Shown here: piece after piece, positions 41,243 through 49,771 of the stretch
Layout of the letters: every line of letters begins with the position of its first letter
Position numbering within the stretch: position 1 is the stretch's first letter
Assembly: GCF_900176005.1 (NCBI RefSeq)
Contig: NZ_LT838272.1
Location: forward strand, 2,003,587 to 2,067,586
Direction of reading: 5' to 3'
From: Thermanaeromonas toyohensis ToBE
GTDB lineage: Bacteria > Bacillota > DSM-521 > Neomoorellales > Neomoorellaceae
DNA: 64,000 bases
Notes under the pieces: generated by a model
Database searches by the model: none
Told to the model about the DNA's origin: nothing
Seen by the model: only the letters and a program-made list of their open reading frames with translations
Program-made: the position numbers and the translations under genes

Positions 41243-41869
41243 TTATCCTGTTAACCCTAAGGCTAAGGGTTGTCTTATTAATAACTGTTCGGATGAGATT
41301 TGTACCTTGGCTCCACTTGTTAGTAAGCAGGCATTGGCTTCGTCAGTATCTACATGGAATTCCAAAGCAGCATCGGATTGTACCCGGACCAGCACGTTTT
41401 GGAATATTATTCCTCGTTCCCCGTTTACTTCCACAGCAACTACATCTTTATCTTTAAAGCCATATCTCTTAGCTTCTTCTAGGGGCATGTGGATATGACG
41501 GAGGGCCAAGATAACTCCGCGCTCCAAAGTTACAATGCCAGCTGGTCCTATCAAGACACACCCGGGAGTACCCTCCAGATCACCTGAGTCTCGTACAGGA
41601 GGATTAACTCCTAGTTTAAAACAGTCCGTCCGGGATACCTCTACTTGGGTATAATCCCGCAACGGTCCGATGATACGGACGTTTTCTAGCACTCCTTTGG
41701 GTCCCACTACTGTTACAGTTTCCCGCGCCGCAAATTGACCAGGTTGGACCAGATCTCGTAATTTAGTCAAAGACGCGTCCGGCCCAAAAAGTTTATGAAA
41801 ATGTTCTGGTGTAAGGTGAACATGCCGCCCGGATACTCCCACCGGGATTTCCAGCAGGCGTTTGTACAT
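41243..41869 (-). CDS. pduL: Phosphate acyltransferase PduL
   Basis: 208 aa. GVSGRHVHLTPEHF at the N-terminus and LRHIHMPLEEAKRYG in the second half carry the conserved His residues that bind metal. PduL converts acetyl- or propionyl-CoA to the acyl-phosphate. Moorella relies on PduL-type enzymes instead of the usual Pta, so this gene completes acetate formation from the acetyl-CoA made by the CODH/ACS operon in the same window. No encapsulation peptide or microcompartment genes are seen nearby. Confidence 0.92.
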   Translation of the reverse strand: MYKRLLEIPVGVSGRHVHLTPEHFHKLFGPDASLTKLRDLVQPGQFAARETVTVVGPKGVLENVRIIGPLRDYTQVEVSRTDCFKLGVNPPVRDSGDLEGTPGCVLIGPAGIVTLERGVILALRHIHMPLEEAKRYGFKDKDVVAVEVNGERGIIFQNVLVRVQSDAALEFHVDTDEANACLLTSGAKVQISSEQLLIRQPLALGLTG

Positions 41870-41945
41870 TAACTGGCCCCCCTCCCCTTGCTATTCGGCA
41901 TTGAAAACCTACCATTAAGGATTAATTTTCTACCATTCACCCTTA

Positions 41946-41974
41946 TTATATTACCGTTTACCCTATAAAGCAAG
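41946..41974 (-). promoter_or_regulatory. pduL promoter
   Basis: TTGCTT (41974-41969), 17-bp spacer, TATAAT (41951-41946). The leader contains AATGGTAG twice and an earlier ACGGTAA copy, a possible operator or attenuation element. Confidence 0.6.
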
Positions 41975-41997
41975 GGGAGGAAGTTGTTTTTTGAATT

Positions 41998-42147
41998 TTA
42001 AGTTCTTGTTTTCACTTTTTTGTTTTTACATCCCCTGCAACTGCTACAAGGGAAGTACAGCAGCGCATTACAGCGAGGACACCGGAAAGCTTGTGGGGAA
42101 GAAAGGGGGTAGCTGCACCTGGGGCAACTTAAAAGACACCGCTCCAT
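41998..42147 (-). CDS. Small zinc-ribbon protein downstream of feoB (49 aa)
   Basis: ATG at 42147 follows GGAGG by 8 nt and lies 13 bp after the feoB stop. Residues CLLSCPRCSYP, CPRCN and PCSSCRGC give several CxxC pairs. Small Cys-rich proteins are often linked to feoB; this one is soluble in appearance rather than membrane-bound. Function not known. Confidence 0.6.
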   Translation of the reverse strand: MERCLLSCPRCSYPLSSPQAFRCPRCNALLYFPCSSCRGCKNKKVKTRT

Positions 42148-42159
42148 AAGCCTTACCTC

Positions 42160-44001
42160 CTAAATCAGGATATGGGCGAGGATTCCTCCAATAAGAAAGG
42201 CTAGCACTAAGATGGTGGGCCAGATTACCAGAGCTTCTCGTATCCCCCGTTCTTTTAAAATCACCAGGGCAGAAGCAATGCAAGGGACAAAAATGGTAAT
42301 AGTGACCAACGCTACCAAGGTTTGTTCAGGTGTAAGGGGTAGGGAGTATAAGCCGGCGGCCCCGAAGTCCCGGCGGATAAAGCCCATGATGAAGGCCGTA
42401 GCTGCTTCTTTGGGAAGCTTGAGCCAGCTGACTGTAAGGGGGGAGAGTAAAGCCTGAATAACCTCCAGCAGCCCTGTTACCTGTAGAAGGCCGATAAGCA
42501 GGGCGCCTCCAGCAAAGAGGGGTGTGGCCTCGCGGAGGAATAAAGCTACCTTGGTATAGGTTTTTTTAAGGACGTTCTGGGCTTGGGGCCAACGTAAGGG
42601 AGGTAAATCGATAAAAAGGTCACTAGGTTCCCCAGGGAGAATCCGGTTTACTACAGTACCAGCTAGTACGAATATGGTGAAAATCAAAGCTACATAGGCT
42701 ACTACATAGCGCGGTCCTAGGGGTGCTAGCATACTGGCGATCACTCCTAGCTGTGCTGAACAAGGTATGGTCATAGCTAGGAGGAAAGTAGCTATAGTCC
42801 TTTCCCGGGGGGTGCTGAGCAGGCGGGTAGTGATGGTGGCAGCGGTAACACAGCCGGTACCTAAGATAAGGGGTATGACCCCCCTTCCATTCATCCCCAG
42901 CTTCATAAGTATACGGTCCACTAGAACAGCTATGCGGGGGAGGTACCCGGAATCTTCTAGTATGGAAAGGCTCAAATAAAAACCTACTACCAGGGGTAAT
43001 AAAAGGCCTAAGATATAGGTTACAGTCATAGTTAAAAGCCCGAATTCACCTATTAACAGCGTGCCCAAAGGGCCTTGCCCAAGCCACGGGTCCAGTAGTT
43101 CTTGGATAAAGGGTTGGTAATAACCTTGCATTATCCTTTCCTCAGTAATCTCTACTACTGTCTGGGCTATAAAAACCCCGATAAACTGGTAGAGTAGGTA
43201 CAGAACGCCCAATAATATAGGAATACCGGTCAGAGGCTTAAGCATCCATTTGCTTAAAATGCTCCTAAAAGAAGCCCGACTCATATCCTCCTGAACAACA
43301 GCATTAACCAACTCATCCACCCGGCGGCGGCGTAAAAGATAAATCTCTTCCCGCTTATCCATAGGTTTTAAGCGGTGACGAGCTGCGATCCAGGGATCTC
43401 CTTCTAAGATGAGTAAGGTTTCTGCCCGTCTGTGCACTTTAGGCAAGAGTGGCGCCAGCATCTCTTCTAACTCAGGTATAGGATGGCCTGGCCGGGCATA
43501 GGCCACGGCCTTCTTTAACTCCTCTATCCCTTGCCCTTTTACGGCTATAGTAGGAACTACGGGTACCCCCAGGAGCTGGGCGAGCTTATCATGGTCTACC
43601 TTTATCCCTTCCCGGGCGGCCTCGTCCACCATATTGAGGGCTACTACCACAGGTAAGCCCATATCGATCAATTGTTGGGTAAGAAATAAGTCGCGGTCCA
43701 AGTGGACAGCGTCCACCACGTTTATAACTATGTCAGCAGCTAAAATGATATCCCGCGCCACCCTTTCTTCATCATTAAAAGAGGAAACCCCATATATGCC
43801 GGGGGTGTCAATAATGCAGTCGTTCCCTACCTGGCCGTGGTTTATTTCTAAGGTGGTGCCGGGAAAGTTAGATACATCTACATAAAGACCAGTTAAAGCA
43901 TTAAAAAAGACCGATTTACCTACATTGGGATTACCTACCAAGACTATCTTACGCAAGTGGGAAGGGAAAGGTAGGCGCAAACGGGGCTCATGACAGGCCA
44001 T
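42160..44001 (-). CDS. feoB: Ferrous iron transporter FeoB
   Basis: 613 aa. N-terminal G domain: GNPNVGKS P-loop, DTPGIYG, NMVDEA. A helical GDI-like spacer is followed by the membrane domain with two GATE-type regions (LLPLVVGFYLSLSILEDSGYLPR, GLLPLTPEQTLVALVT). It imports Fe(II). It overlaps feoA by 14 bp, so the two are co-translated. Confidence 0.93.
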   Translation of the reverse strand: MACHEPRLRLPFPSHLRKIVLVGNPNVGKSVFFNALTGLYVDVSNFPGTTLEINHGQVGNDCIIDTPGIYGVSSFNDEERVARDIILAADIVINVVDAVHLDRDLFLTQQLIDMGLPVVVALNMVDEAAREGIKVDHDKLAQLLGVPVVPTIAVKGQGIEELKKAVAYARPGHPIPELEEMLAPLLPKVHRRAETLLILEGDPWIAARHRLKPMDKREEIYLLRRRRVDELVNAVVQEDMSRASFRSILSKWMLKPLTGIPILLGVLYLLYQFIGVFIAQTVVEITEERIMQGYYQPFIQELLDPWLGQGPLGTLLIGEFGLLTMTVTYILGLLLPLVVGFYLSLSILEDSGYLPRIAVLVDRILMKLGMNGRGVIPLILGTGCVTAATITTRLLSTPRERTIATFLLAMTIPCSAQLGVIASMLAPLGPRYVVAYVALIFTIFVLAGTVVNRILPGEPSDLFIDLPPLRWPQAQNVLKKTYTKVALFLREATPLFAGGALLIGLLQVTGLLEVIQALLSPLTVSWLKLPKEAATAFIMGFIRRDFGAAGLYSLPLTPEQTLVALVTITIFVPCIASALVILKERGIREALVIWPTILVLAFLIGGILAHILI

Positions 44002-44260
44002 AATTTAACCACCTTTTCCCTTCCCGTCTTTCCAGTTGCGTAGATATAGGTTCTATTTCTATTTTCCTCGCCAGCCCCCGGCCTATGGCGATCTCTTGAT
44101 GATTGCGTCCTATGATTACAGGCCCCTTAGGGATGACTCCTTTACACTTTATAACTGCCCCTTCCCACAGCCCAAACCGGATAGCCTGGCTACGGATCTC
44201 CTTTCCTGGGAGTTTAAGGATGCGATAAAACTCTCCTTCTTTTCCTTGTTCAAGGGTCAT
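43988..44260 (-). CDS. feoA: FeoA protein
   Basis: 90 aa from the ATG at 44260, which has AGGAGG 10 nt upstream; the frame opens to 44314 but that part is promoter and Fur site. SH3-like fold with KLPGKEIRSQAIRFGLWEGA and IGRNHQEIAIGRGLARKI. FeoA aids FeoB and is part of the same transcript. Confidence 0.88.
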   Translation of the reverse strand: MTLEQGKEGEFYRILKLPGKEIRSQAIRFGLWEGAVIKCKGVIPKGPVIIGRNHQEIAIGRGLARKIEIEPISTQLERREGKRWLNYGLS

Positions 44261-44292
44261 GATTGTTTTACCTCCTACCGGGATAACACATT

Positions 44293-44348
44293 GAGAAAAA
44301 TTATCATTACCCACCTACCATTATAGAGCAATTGAAAATGGTTGTCAA
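44293..44348 (-). promoter_or_regulatory. feoAB promoter with Fur box
   Basis: TTGACA (44348-44343), 17-bp spacer, TATAAT (44325-44320), all consensus. GGTAATGATAATTTTTCTC (44311-44293, minus) matches the 19-bp Fur consensus at 15 positions and covers the start site. Repression by Fe-Fur is expected. Confidence 0.8.
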
Positions 44349-45178
44349 TAGCGACGTTCTTCCCGGCTTAAGATCAGACGGATATCCTGTTCTACAGGAA
44401 GGTGATAAGACCGGCAGAGCTGCAGAAGGCGAGAAGTAGTCCGCTCTCCTAGATATTCTTCTAACTGCTTTAGATCTAGATTACTGGTGACCACGGTGGG
44501 TAGTTCATAAATTAACCGGTAATTTATGAGGGAATAGATTTTATTGCGGGTCCATTCTGTGTAGTTGTGGGCCCCCAAATCATCTAAGATTAAAACTTTA
44601 GCATCCCGGGCTGTGGTCAGCAATTCTAGCTCGGTAGGGCTTTCTTCTTCCGGCCGTCGGTCATAAGTAGCTCGGATTTGGTCTAGGAGATCGGGGACTA
44701 CTACGAAAAGCACATTTATGTTTAAAGAGGCCAGGGCATTGGCGATAGCGGCAGCAAGGAAGGTTTTACCGCTTCCCACTGGTCCAAAGATAAACAGCCC
44801 TTTAGTAGGTTGTTGCTGTGCACACTGCGCTACAAAGTTTTTGCACGCCTCCAAGCACCGGCGAGCGCTCTCGTAATAACTTGTCCCCGTTAGCTCATCA
44901 TAGGCCTGGCGTGAGTAAAACCTTAAGTCAAAATTGGCAAAGGTATGCCGGCTGAGTTGGGGAGCAAGATGGGCGGAACGGAGGCGGTTCTGCCACGCTC
45001 GAGCCTCCATACACTTGCAGCGGTAAGCTCGTCCTTCGCGTAAAATTACGCCCCGGTCTTGGCAGTAAGGGCAATTTATGGTAGGGGCTTCGGGTTCGGG
45101 CGAAGTAGCCTCCCTTCCTTGTCCCCCTTCTAACGTGGGCTGTTTTAAAAAAATAGGTGGTATCTGGATGCGTTCCAT
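44345..45178 (-). CDS. dnaI: Primosomal helicase loader DnaI/DnaC-like
   Basis: 277 aa. N-terminal zinc site CPYCQDRG...CKC, Walker A GPVGSGKT near residue 132, Walker B VLILDDLGAHNYTEW. DnaI loads the replicative helicase in Firmicutes. It follows the dnaD gene. Its stop overlaps the -35 box of the feoA promoter. Confidence 0.9.
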   Translation of the reverse strand: MERIQIPPIFLKQPTLEGGQGREATSPEPEAPTINCPYCQDRGVILREGRAYRCKCMEARAWQNRLRSAHLAPQLSRHTFANFDLRFYSRQAYDELTGTSYYESARRCLEACKNFVAQCAQQQPTKGLFIFGPVGSGKTFLAAAIANALASLNINVLFVVVPDLLDQIRATYDRRPEEESPTELELLTTARDAKVLILDDLGAHNYTEWTRNKIYSLINYRLIYELPTVVTSNLDLKQLEEYLGERTTSRLLQLCRSYHLPVEQDIRLILSREERRY

Positions 45179-45207
45179 AATCTTCCCCCCTCGTGGGGCC
45201 TAGGCTT

Positions 45208-45954
45208 TTAGGGTTCCGGGTCTAAACGGTAAAGGTCTCGGTACTTATCATCACCGGAAGCCTCACTAGATTTCTTTTTTCCTGCTTTTTTACTCAGGAG
45301 GCGGTCGTCATAATTAATGGCCTCTTGTACTGTGCGGATATTATGCCGGATCCAATCCCGCAGGATGGAGTCTATGTAGCGAAAATTCAAGGCTCCCCGC
45401 AGGACTGCCCGTTTTAATGCTTCGATTATGAGCTCCGGGCTTAAATTAGTATTATGATACCAATCAGCGAGCTGGCTGCTTTCTATAGGAGACAAAGGGC
45501 GGCCGAACTCCTTCTCAAATATACGATATAGCTCTCCCAAGCCGGGGTCTACAGTTGCCGCCTGCTCACTAGGAGCTGTTTGTAGCAAGGATTCCCTGGT
45601 TAAGATATGGGCTAGCTTCTCCCACAAATTATACAAGGAGAAGGCATTGAGCCACCGTCCGGTTACCGGGCTATAGTAAGGTTCTACGCTTAGGAGCTTT
45701 TTTTCAATTAGACCAGCTAATATATTTTTAACCTCTTCACTATCCATGGATAGATACTGGCTGAGCTTTTCTGGGGAAGGGAAACGGTCATGTTCTATTT
45801 GGCGCCAGCGGAGCAAATGAATAATGATCATTACCTCTGTTTCTGTAAGGCCCAGGCGATTATAATATTTAAGTAAAGGTTCGGGAACTACCACGGTACT
45901 ATCTTCCAATAGTGAGCTTATTATAGCCGAGGGCCAATTGTCATTTGCTGGCAT
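45208..45954 (-). CDS. dnaD: DnaD-like primosome protein
   Basis: 248 aa. A winged-helix N-terminus (LTETEVMIIIHLLRWRQIEHDRFP, EEVKNILAGLIEKKLL) and a C-terminal DnaD domain (LSPIESSQLADWYHNTNLSPELI, YIDSILRDW). Works with DnaI in restart and initiation. A promoter TTGGAG-17-TATAAT lies at 46,008-45,980. Confidence 0.88.
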   Translation of the reverse strand: MPANDNWPSAIISSLLEDSTVVVPEPLLKYYNRLGLTETEVMIIIHLLRWRQIEHDRFPSPEKLSQYLSMDSEEVKNILAGLIEKKLLSVEPYYSPVTGRWLNAFSLYNLWEKLAHILTRESLLQTAPSEQAATVDPGLGELYRIFEKEFGRPLSPIESSQLADWYHNTNLSPELIIEALKRAVLRGALNFRYIDSILRDWIRHNIRTVQEAINYDDRLLSKKAGKKKSSEASGDDKYRDLYRLDPEP

Positions 45955-45979
45955 GAGAGGTCCCTCCCTGATACTTTAA

Positions 45980-46008
45980 ATTATAGCATTGTACCAGGAG
46001 GCCTCCAA
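45980..46008 (-). promoter_or_regulatory. dnaD-dnaI promoter
   Basis: TTGGAG (46008-46003), 17-bp spacer, TATAAT (45985-45980). It serves the dnaD-dnaI pair and faces the divergent gene starting at 46,085. Confidence 0.55.
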
Positions 46009-46084
46009 GGTGTTACTCTACTGACCGGCTTATGTTTAAAATTGGGGTCATCCAAGCTAATTTAATAGGGGAAGGAATAAATAT

Positions 46085-46903
46085 ATGGAAGTAATAGCCT
46101 TTATAGGGCCCAGCGGGAGCGGAAAAAGCCACCGCGCCCAGGCAGTGGCTTATGACTACCAAGCTGAGGCTATAATCGATGATGGTCTTCTAATTAAGGG
46201 AAGCCGTATATTGGCTGGCGTTTCGGCTAAAGAGCAGCCGACCCGAGTGGGTGCCATTAAGACTGCCCTTTTTACAGATCCCCAACATGCAGCTGAAGTT
46301 AAAGCCCAGATAGCTGCTTTGGCTCCTTCCCGGCTTCTGCTTATCAGCACCTCCCGAGAGATGGCGTGCCGTATTGCTAAACAACTGGATCTTCCACTGC
46401 CTAGTTTATTTATTGATATTACGGAAGTAGCTACACCCCAAGAGATCGCCAGGGCCAAGCAGATCCGGAAACAGTTAGGGAAACATGTTATTCCCGTACC
46501 TACAGTAGAGGTAAAATCCCGTTTTAAGGGGAACTTTATTGAGCCCTTAAAGACCTTTTTGCGCCGGCGTTCAGCTCCTTTGGGGAGGCCCAAAAGTCTA
46601 TGGATAGAACAAACTTTGGTCCGCCCCACTTTTAACCTTTTAGGCCACTTTTATATTTCTGAGAAGGTTATAGAGCAATTGGCTACTTATTTAGTAAGGG
46701 ATGGGGTAATAAGCCATCCCAAGGTAGAGGTAGAAGATACTTCTGGGGGGCTATCCCTTAATATAGAAGTTATGGCTCGCTATGGTATTCCCTGGAGGCC
46801 CCACCTTCAAGCTGCCCAGGCTAGGGTTAAGGAGGGGGTAGAAAACCTAACCGGACTTACGGTTAAAGCCGTTAATATTATTGTCCGGCAGGTTTTCTTT
46901 TGA
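46085..46903 (+). CDS. P-loop NTPase fused to Asp23/Gls24-like domain
   Basis: 272 aa. The N-terminal half has a kinase-like P-loop (FIGPSGSGKSHRAQAVAYDY) with a mobile-NTPase pattern. The C-terminal ~100 residues (SEKVIEQLATYLVRDGVISHPKV through LTVKAVNIIVRQVFF) match the Asp23/Gls24 fold found in envelope-stress proteins. The combination is unusual and its role is unknown. GGGGAAGGA precedes the ATG. Confidence 0.65.
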   Translation: MEVIAFIGPSGSGKSHRAQAVAYDYQAEAIIDDGLLIKGSRILAGVSAKEQPTRVGAIKTALFTDPQHAAEVKAQIAALAPSRLLLISTSREMACRIAKQLDLPLPSLFIDITEVATPQEIARAKQIRKQLGKHVIPVPTVEVKSRFKGNFIEPLKTFLRRRSAPLGRPKSLWIEQTLVRPTFNLLGHFYISEKVIEQLATYLVRDGVISHPKVEVEDTSGGLSLNIEVMARYGIPWRPHLQAAQARVKEGVENLTGLTVKAVNIIVRQVFF

Positions 46904-46907
46904 TTTC

Positions 46908-48119
46908 TTATCCATGGGCTACTGCCTTAGCTACTCTTAGCTGGCGGGCCACAAAGCGTTCAATTCTGTTTAGAGCTTCCATAAGCTCCTGGAGGGAGGT
47001 TGCATAAGAGCAACGGATAAAACCCTCACCGCTAGGACCGAAGGCGTTCCCTGGCACAACAGCTACCCGTTCTTCCTTAAGCAACCGTGCAGCAAATTCC
47101 TCTGAGCTTAGTCCTGTGGCAGCAATGGAAGGAAATACGTAAAAAGCTCCCCCTGGCTCAAAACAATCTAGTCCCATCTCCCGGAGTCGGCTTACCACTA
47201 ACCGGCGCCGTTGGTCATATTGTTCTACCATATAAGCCACATCTTTAAGTCCCTGTTGTAAGGCTTCCAGCGCAGCCATCTGGCTCATGATGGGTGCACA
47301 GAGGATAGTATATTGGTGAATCTTGACCATAGCTGCTAGGAGCTCAGGATGGGCAGCCACATACCCTATGCGCCATCCTGTCATGGCAAAGGCTTTGGAA
47401 AAGCCACTTACAAGTATGGTGCGCTCCTGCATACCTGGCAAAGCGGCAAAAGATATGGGAGGTCCGTCGTAGCGGAGCTCGGCATATATCTCATCTGCCA
47501 GTACAAGGAGATTGTGTTTCTCCACCAACCGGGCTATAGCTGCCATGGTTTCCCGAGCTAAAACTGCTCCAGTGGGATTGTTTGGATAGCAGAGGATAAG
47601 TAATTTGGTTTTAGAGCTGATACGCTTTTCTATTTCTAAAGGACTGGGCTGGAAATCCCGCGCACGGGTAGTAGGTACCTCTACTGGTACCCCGCCGCAT
47701 AGCAGAGTTATGGGTTTATAGGAGACATAACAGGGTTCGGGAATGAGAACTTCATCCCCAGGATTAAGCACAGTACGCAGAGCCAAATCCACGGCTTCAC
47801 TTGCTCCAATGGTAACAAGTATTTGCTTATCAGGGTGGTAGGAGAGGCCAAAGCGTTCCTCCAAGTATTTGGCAATAGCCCTTCTAAGTTCAGGCATTCC
47901 TAGGTTAGAAGTATACATGGTGTATCCTTTTTCCAGAGCCTGGACGCAGGCTTCCCGGATGTGCCAGGGGGTAACAAAATCTGGCTCCCCTACCCCCAGG
48001 GAAATAACCCCTTTTGTGTTAGCTACAAGGTCGAAAAAACGACGAATCCCTGAGGGTTGCAAATTTTTAACTACAGGGGAAATAAACTTATGGGCCTCAA
48101 AGGTAGGGTTGGGATTCAT
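46908..48119 (-). CDS. alaT: Class I aminotransferase, alanine transaminase-like
   Basis: 403 aa, fold-type I PLP enzyme. YTMYTSNLGMPELRRAI, CYPNNPTGAVL, the PLP-Lys motif SGFSKAFAMTGWRIGY and FIRCSYATS are present. It resembles the YugH/AlaT group, which is paired with an Lrp-type regulator. Its ATG overlaps the regulator stop by 4 bp. The T-box upstream points to alanine. The exact substrate is inferred from context. Confidence 0.8.
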   Translation of the reverse strand: MNPNPTFEAHKFISPVVKNLQPSGIRRFFDLVANTKGVISLGVGEPDFVTPWHIREACVQALEKGYTMYTSNLGMPELRRAIAKYLEERFGLSYHPDKQILVTIGASEAVDLALRTVLNPGDEVLIPEPCYVSYKPITLLCGGVPVEVPTTRARDFQPSPLEIEKRISSKTKLLILCYPNNPTGAVLARETMAAIARLVEKHNLLVLADEIYAELRYDGPPISFAALPGMQERTILVSGFSKAFAMTGWRIGYVAAHPELLAAMVKIHQYTILCAPIMSQMAALEALQQGLKDVAYMVEQYDQRRRLVVSRLREMGLDCFEPGGAFYVFPSIAATGLSSEEFAARLLKEERVAVVPGNAFGPSGEGFIRCSYATSLQELMEALNRIERFVARQLRVAKAVAHG

Positions 48120-48598
48120 GGCTGCACCACCTGCCGGCGTTCGATTACCTCTTCTTCAAAGATGACCCCATCTTGCTTATATTTCTTAAGGATAAAATGG
48201 GTAACGGTGCTTTGTACATGTTCTAGGGTGGCCAGTTTCTGGGCCACGAAGGAGGCGACTTCTTTTAAACTTTTACCTTGCACCAACACGGATAAGTCAT
48301 AGCTTCCGGACATAAGGAATACTGATTTGACCTCCGGGTACTGGTAGATACGGGCGGCCACTTCGTCAAAGCCTACATCCCTTTGGGGAGTTACCTTAAC
48401 ATCGATCAAGGCTGCCACTTCTTCTTCTCCCACTTTCTCCCAGTTGATGAGGGTGGTATAGCGTAGGATTATTTTCTCTTTTTCCATTTCCGCAATTTCC
48501 TGGGCCACCTGATCTGGCGAAAGGCCTAGCATTAGAGCTATTTCCTTAGGAGTCAATTTACTATTGCTTTCTAGAAGCTTAAGTATCCTTTTCCGCAT
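48116..48598 (-). CDS. alaR: Lrp/AsnC-family regulator, AlaR-like
   Basis: 160 aa. N-terminal helix-turn-helix (LLESNSKLTPKEIALMLGLSPDQVAQEI) and the C-terminal RAM ligand domain (ALIDVKVTPQRDVGFDEVAARI, VFLMSGSYDLSVLVQG). Co-translated with the aminotransferase, like yugG-yugH (alaR-alaT) in Bacillus. It probably senses alanine or a related amino acid. GGGGAGGGG precedes the ATG. Confidence 0.83.
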   Translation of the reverse strand: MRKRILKLLESNSKLTPKEIALMLGLSPDQVAQEIAEMEKEKIILRYTTLINWEKVGEEEVAALIDVKVTPQRDVGFDEVAARIYQYPEVKSVFLMSGSYDLSVLVQGKSLKEVASFVAQKLATLEHVQSTVTHFILKKYKQDGVIFEEEVIERRQVVQP

Positions 48599-48623
48599 CC
48601 TGCCCCTCCCCTATAAATAATTT

Positions 48624-48915
48624 AGCCTCCTGTCCCTAAGGGACGGGAGGCTTTCCCGCGGTACCACCCTTATTGGCCATAAAATGGCCCACCTCATTTA
48701 GCGCCTAAAGCAGGCGCGACCGATAACGGGGTCTTCCGTCCTGGCCTACTTAGGTTTACCCTTTCGGCTGGAAGCTCCAGGGTGGCTTTCAGTAGGAGAT
48801 GGTTACCGGGCTTCCACCTTATTCCCGGCTCGCTGGAAACCTTCTACCTACCTACTTTCCCTTTCCTAGCCTTTGGCTTTAAGTAGATTTTTATACTTAT
48901 ACGCTTATCCTTTGT
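48624..48915 (-). ncRNA. T-box riboswitch, probably sensing tRNA-Ala
   Basis: Minus-strand leader of alaR. The conserved AAGGGTGGTACCGCGGG (48671-48655) is the antiterminator T-box; its TGGT bulge needs a tRNA discriminator A. Stem I contains AGTA opposite GAA, the loop-E form, with GCC (48786-48784) followed by A in the specifier position. GCC is an Ala codon; the alternative AGC (Ser) would need a G discriminator, which TGGT does not match. The terminator stem AGCCTCCYGTCCC/GGGACRGGAGGCT (48624-48652) has few T residues after it. Confidence 0.8.
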
Positions 48916-48921
48916 AGCGTC

Positions 48922-48951
48922 ATTTTAGCACTAGTAGGTGCGCCCTGTCAA
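48922..48951 (-). promoter_or_regulatory. T-box leader promoter
   Basis: TTGACA (48951-48946), 18-bp spacer, TAAAAT (48927-48922). The -35 box overlaps the stop codon of the upstream gene at 48948-48950. Confidence 0.7.
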
Positions 48952-49706
48952 CAAGGGTTTGAGGCTGCCTGTAAGCTTCCTGGCCGGCGTAAACGTCTGG
49001 CTAGAGCTAGCGGATTCCGAAGCTCTCCTTCGGTCACCTTTATAACCCTGATCCCTGCCTGGCGCAGGAAAAATTCTTTTCGCCAGTTGGGGGCCGCGGA
49101 ATTAAGCTCAAACCCCAAATTCAAACGCGGTAAAAAGTAATCTAGCTTCCCTCCCCGGGTAACAAAATTTTCAAGGAGTTCTTCTCCAGGAAAAGCTTGC
49201 TCCAAGGCGAGGCGCAACCCCTTTAATTTGGCTACCAAAGATTTGGACTCACCCTGTTCCTTTTTCTGTTCTAGCCTGGCTTGGGCGCTGGTGGGAACTT
49301 CGACTGCTCCACCAGTGAGTGTACCTTCGTCTGGCTGTTCGCTTACGTTAAGAGACGGGTATTCTAAACTTGCACTTTCTCCTGCATCGGAACCCTTGCT
49401 TTTAAGGTAGCTACTTACTCCTCGCTCGATAATCTCCTGCAGGTCACGAGAGAAATGCCCAAAGCTCTGCAGTACCCGGCGGTCAGGTAAGCGCTGGGCA
49501 GCGAGCTGCTCTACTAAGGATTTCAGGTGCTCTTCCCTGCCCTCCAGAGCCTCTACTAATAAATGGCCTATTTCTTGGATAATGGCTGCGCCACGCTCTA
49601 TTTCTTCTTCCCGCGCTTCTCCCTCTTTAAGACCAGCAGAAATGGCACACTGTACTAACTCATCAATAGAACTCAAAATCTGGGCTTCTAATCTATTGTT
49701 ACGCAA
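48948..49706 (-). CDS. Unknown protein with PD-(D/E)XK/DUF559-like C-terminus
   Basis: 252 aa. The N-terminal half is helical and acidic (coiled-coil-like, EEIERGAAIIQEIGHLLVEA). The C-terminal ~70 residues read KLDYFLPRLNLGFELNS, then FFLRQAGIRVIKVTEGEL, the order of a DUF559/VSR-like nuclease fold, but the usual Glu-x-Lys pair looks degraded. TTG start with GGGAGGGG upstream. Function unknown; it may be an inactive nuclease or a structural relative. Confidence 0.55.
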   Translation of the reverse strand: MRNNRLEAQILSSIDELVQCAISAGLKEGEAREEEIERGAAIIQEIGHLLVEALEGREEHLKSLVEQLAAQRLPDRRVLQSFGHFSRDLQEIIERGVSSYLKSKGSDAGESASLEYPSLNVSEQPDEGTLTGGAVEVPTSAQARLEQKKEQGESKSLVAKLKGLRLALEQAFPGEELLENFVTRGGKLDYFLPRLNLGFELNSAAPNWRKEFFLRQAGIRVIKVTEGELRNPLALARRLRRPGSLQAASNPC

Positions 49707-49719
49707 TCCCTACCCCTCC

Positions 49720-49745
49720 CTGATGGGGGATCTCCTCCCCATCAG
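49720..49745. terminator. Hairpin upstream of the 252-aa gene, no U-run
   Basis: CTGATGGGG (49720-49728) pairs with CCCCATCAG (49737-49745). It lies in the leader of the gene at 49,706 and downstream of metF, so it may end the operon transcript or regulate translation. Confidence 0.45.
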
Positions 49746-49771
49746 TATATTCATAGGGGAACGGGAATAGA

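Noticed and set aside
48784-48787. AGC (Ser) as the T-box specifier
   Set aside because: The antiterminator bulge TGGT requires discriminator A, while tRNA-Ser has G; the trailing-purine rule also favours GCC.
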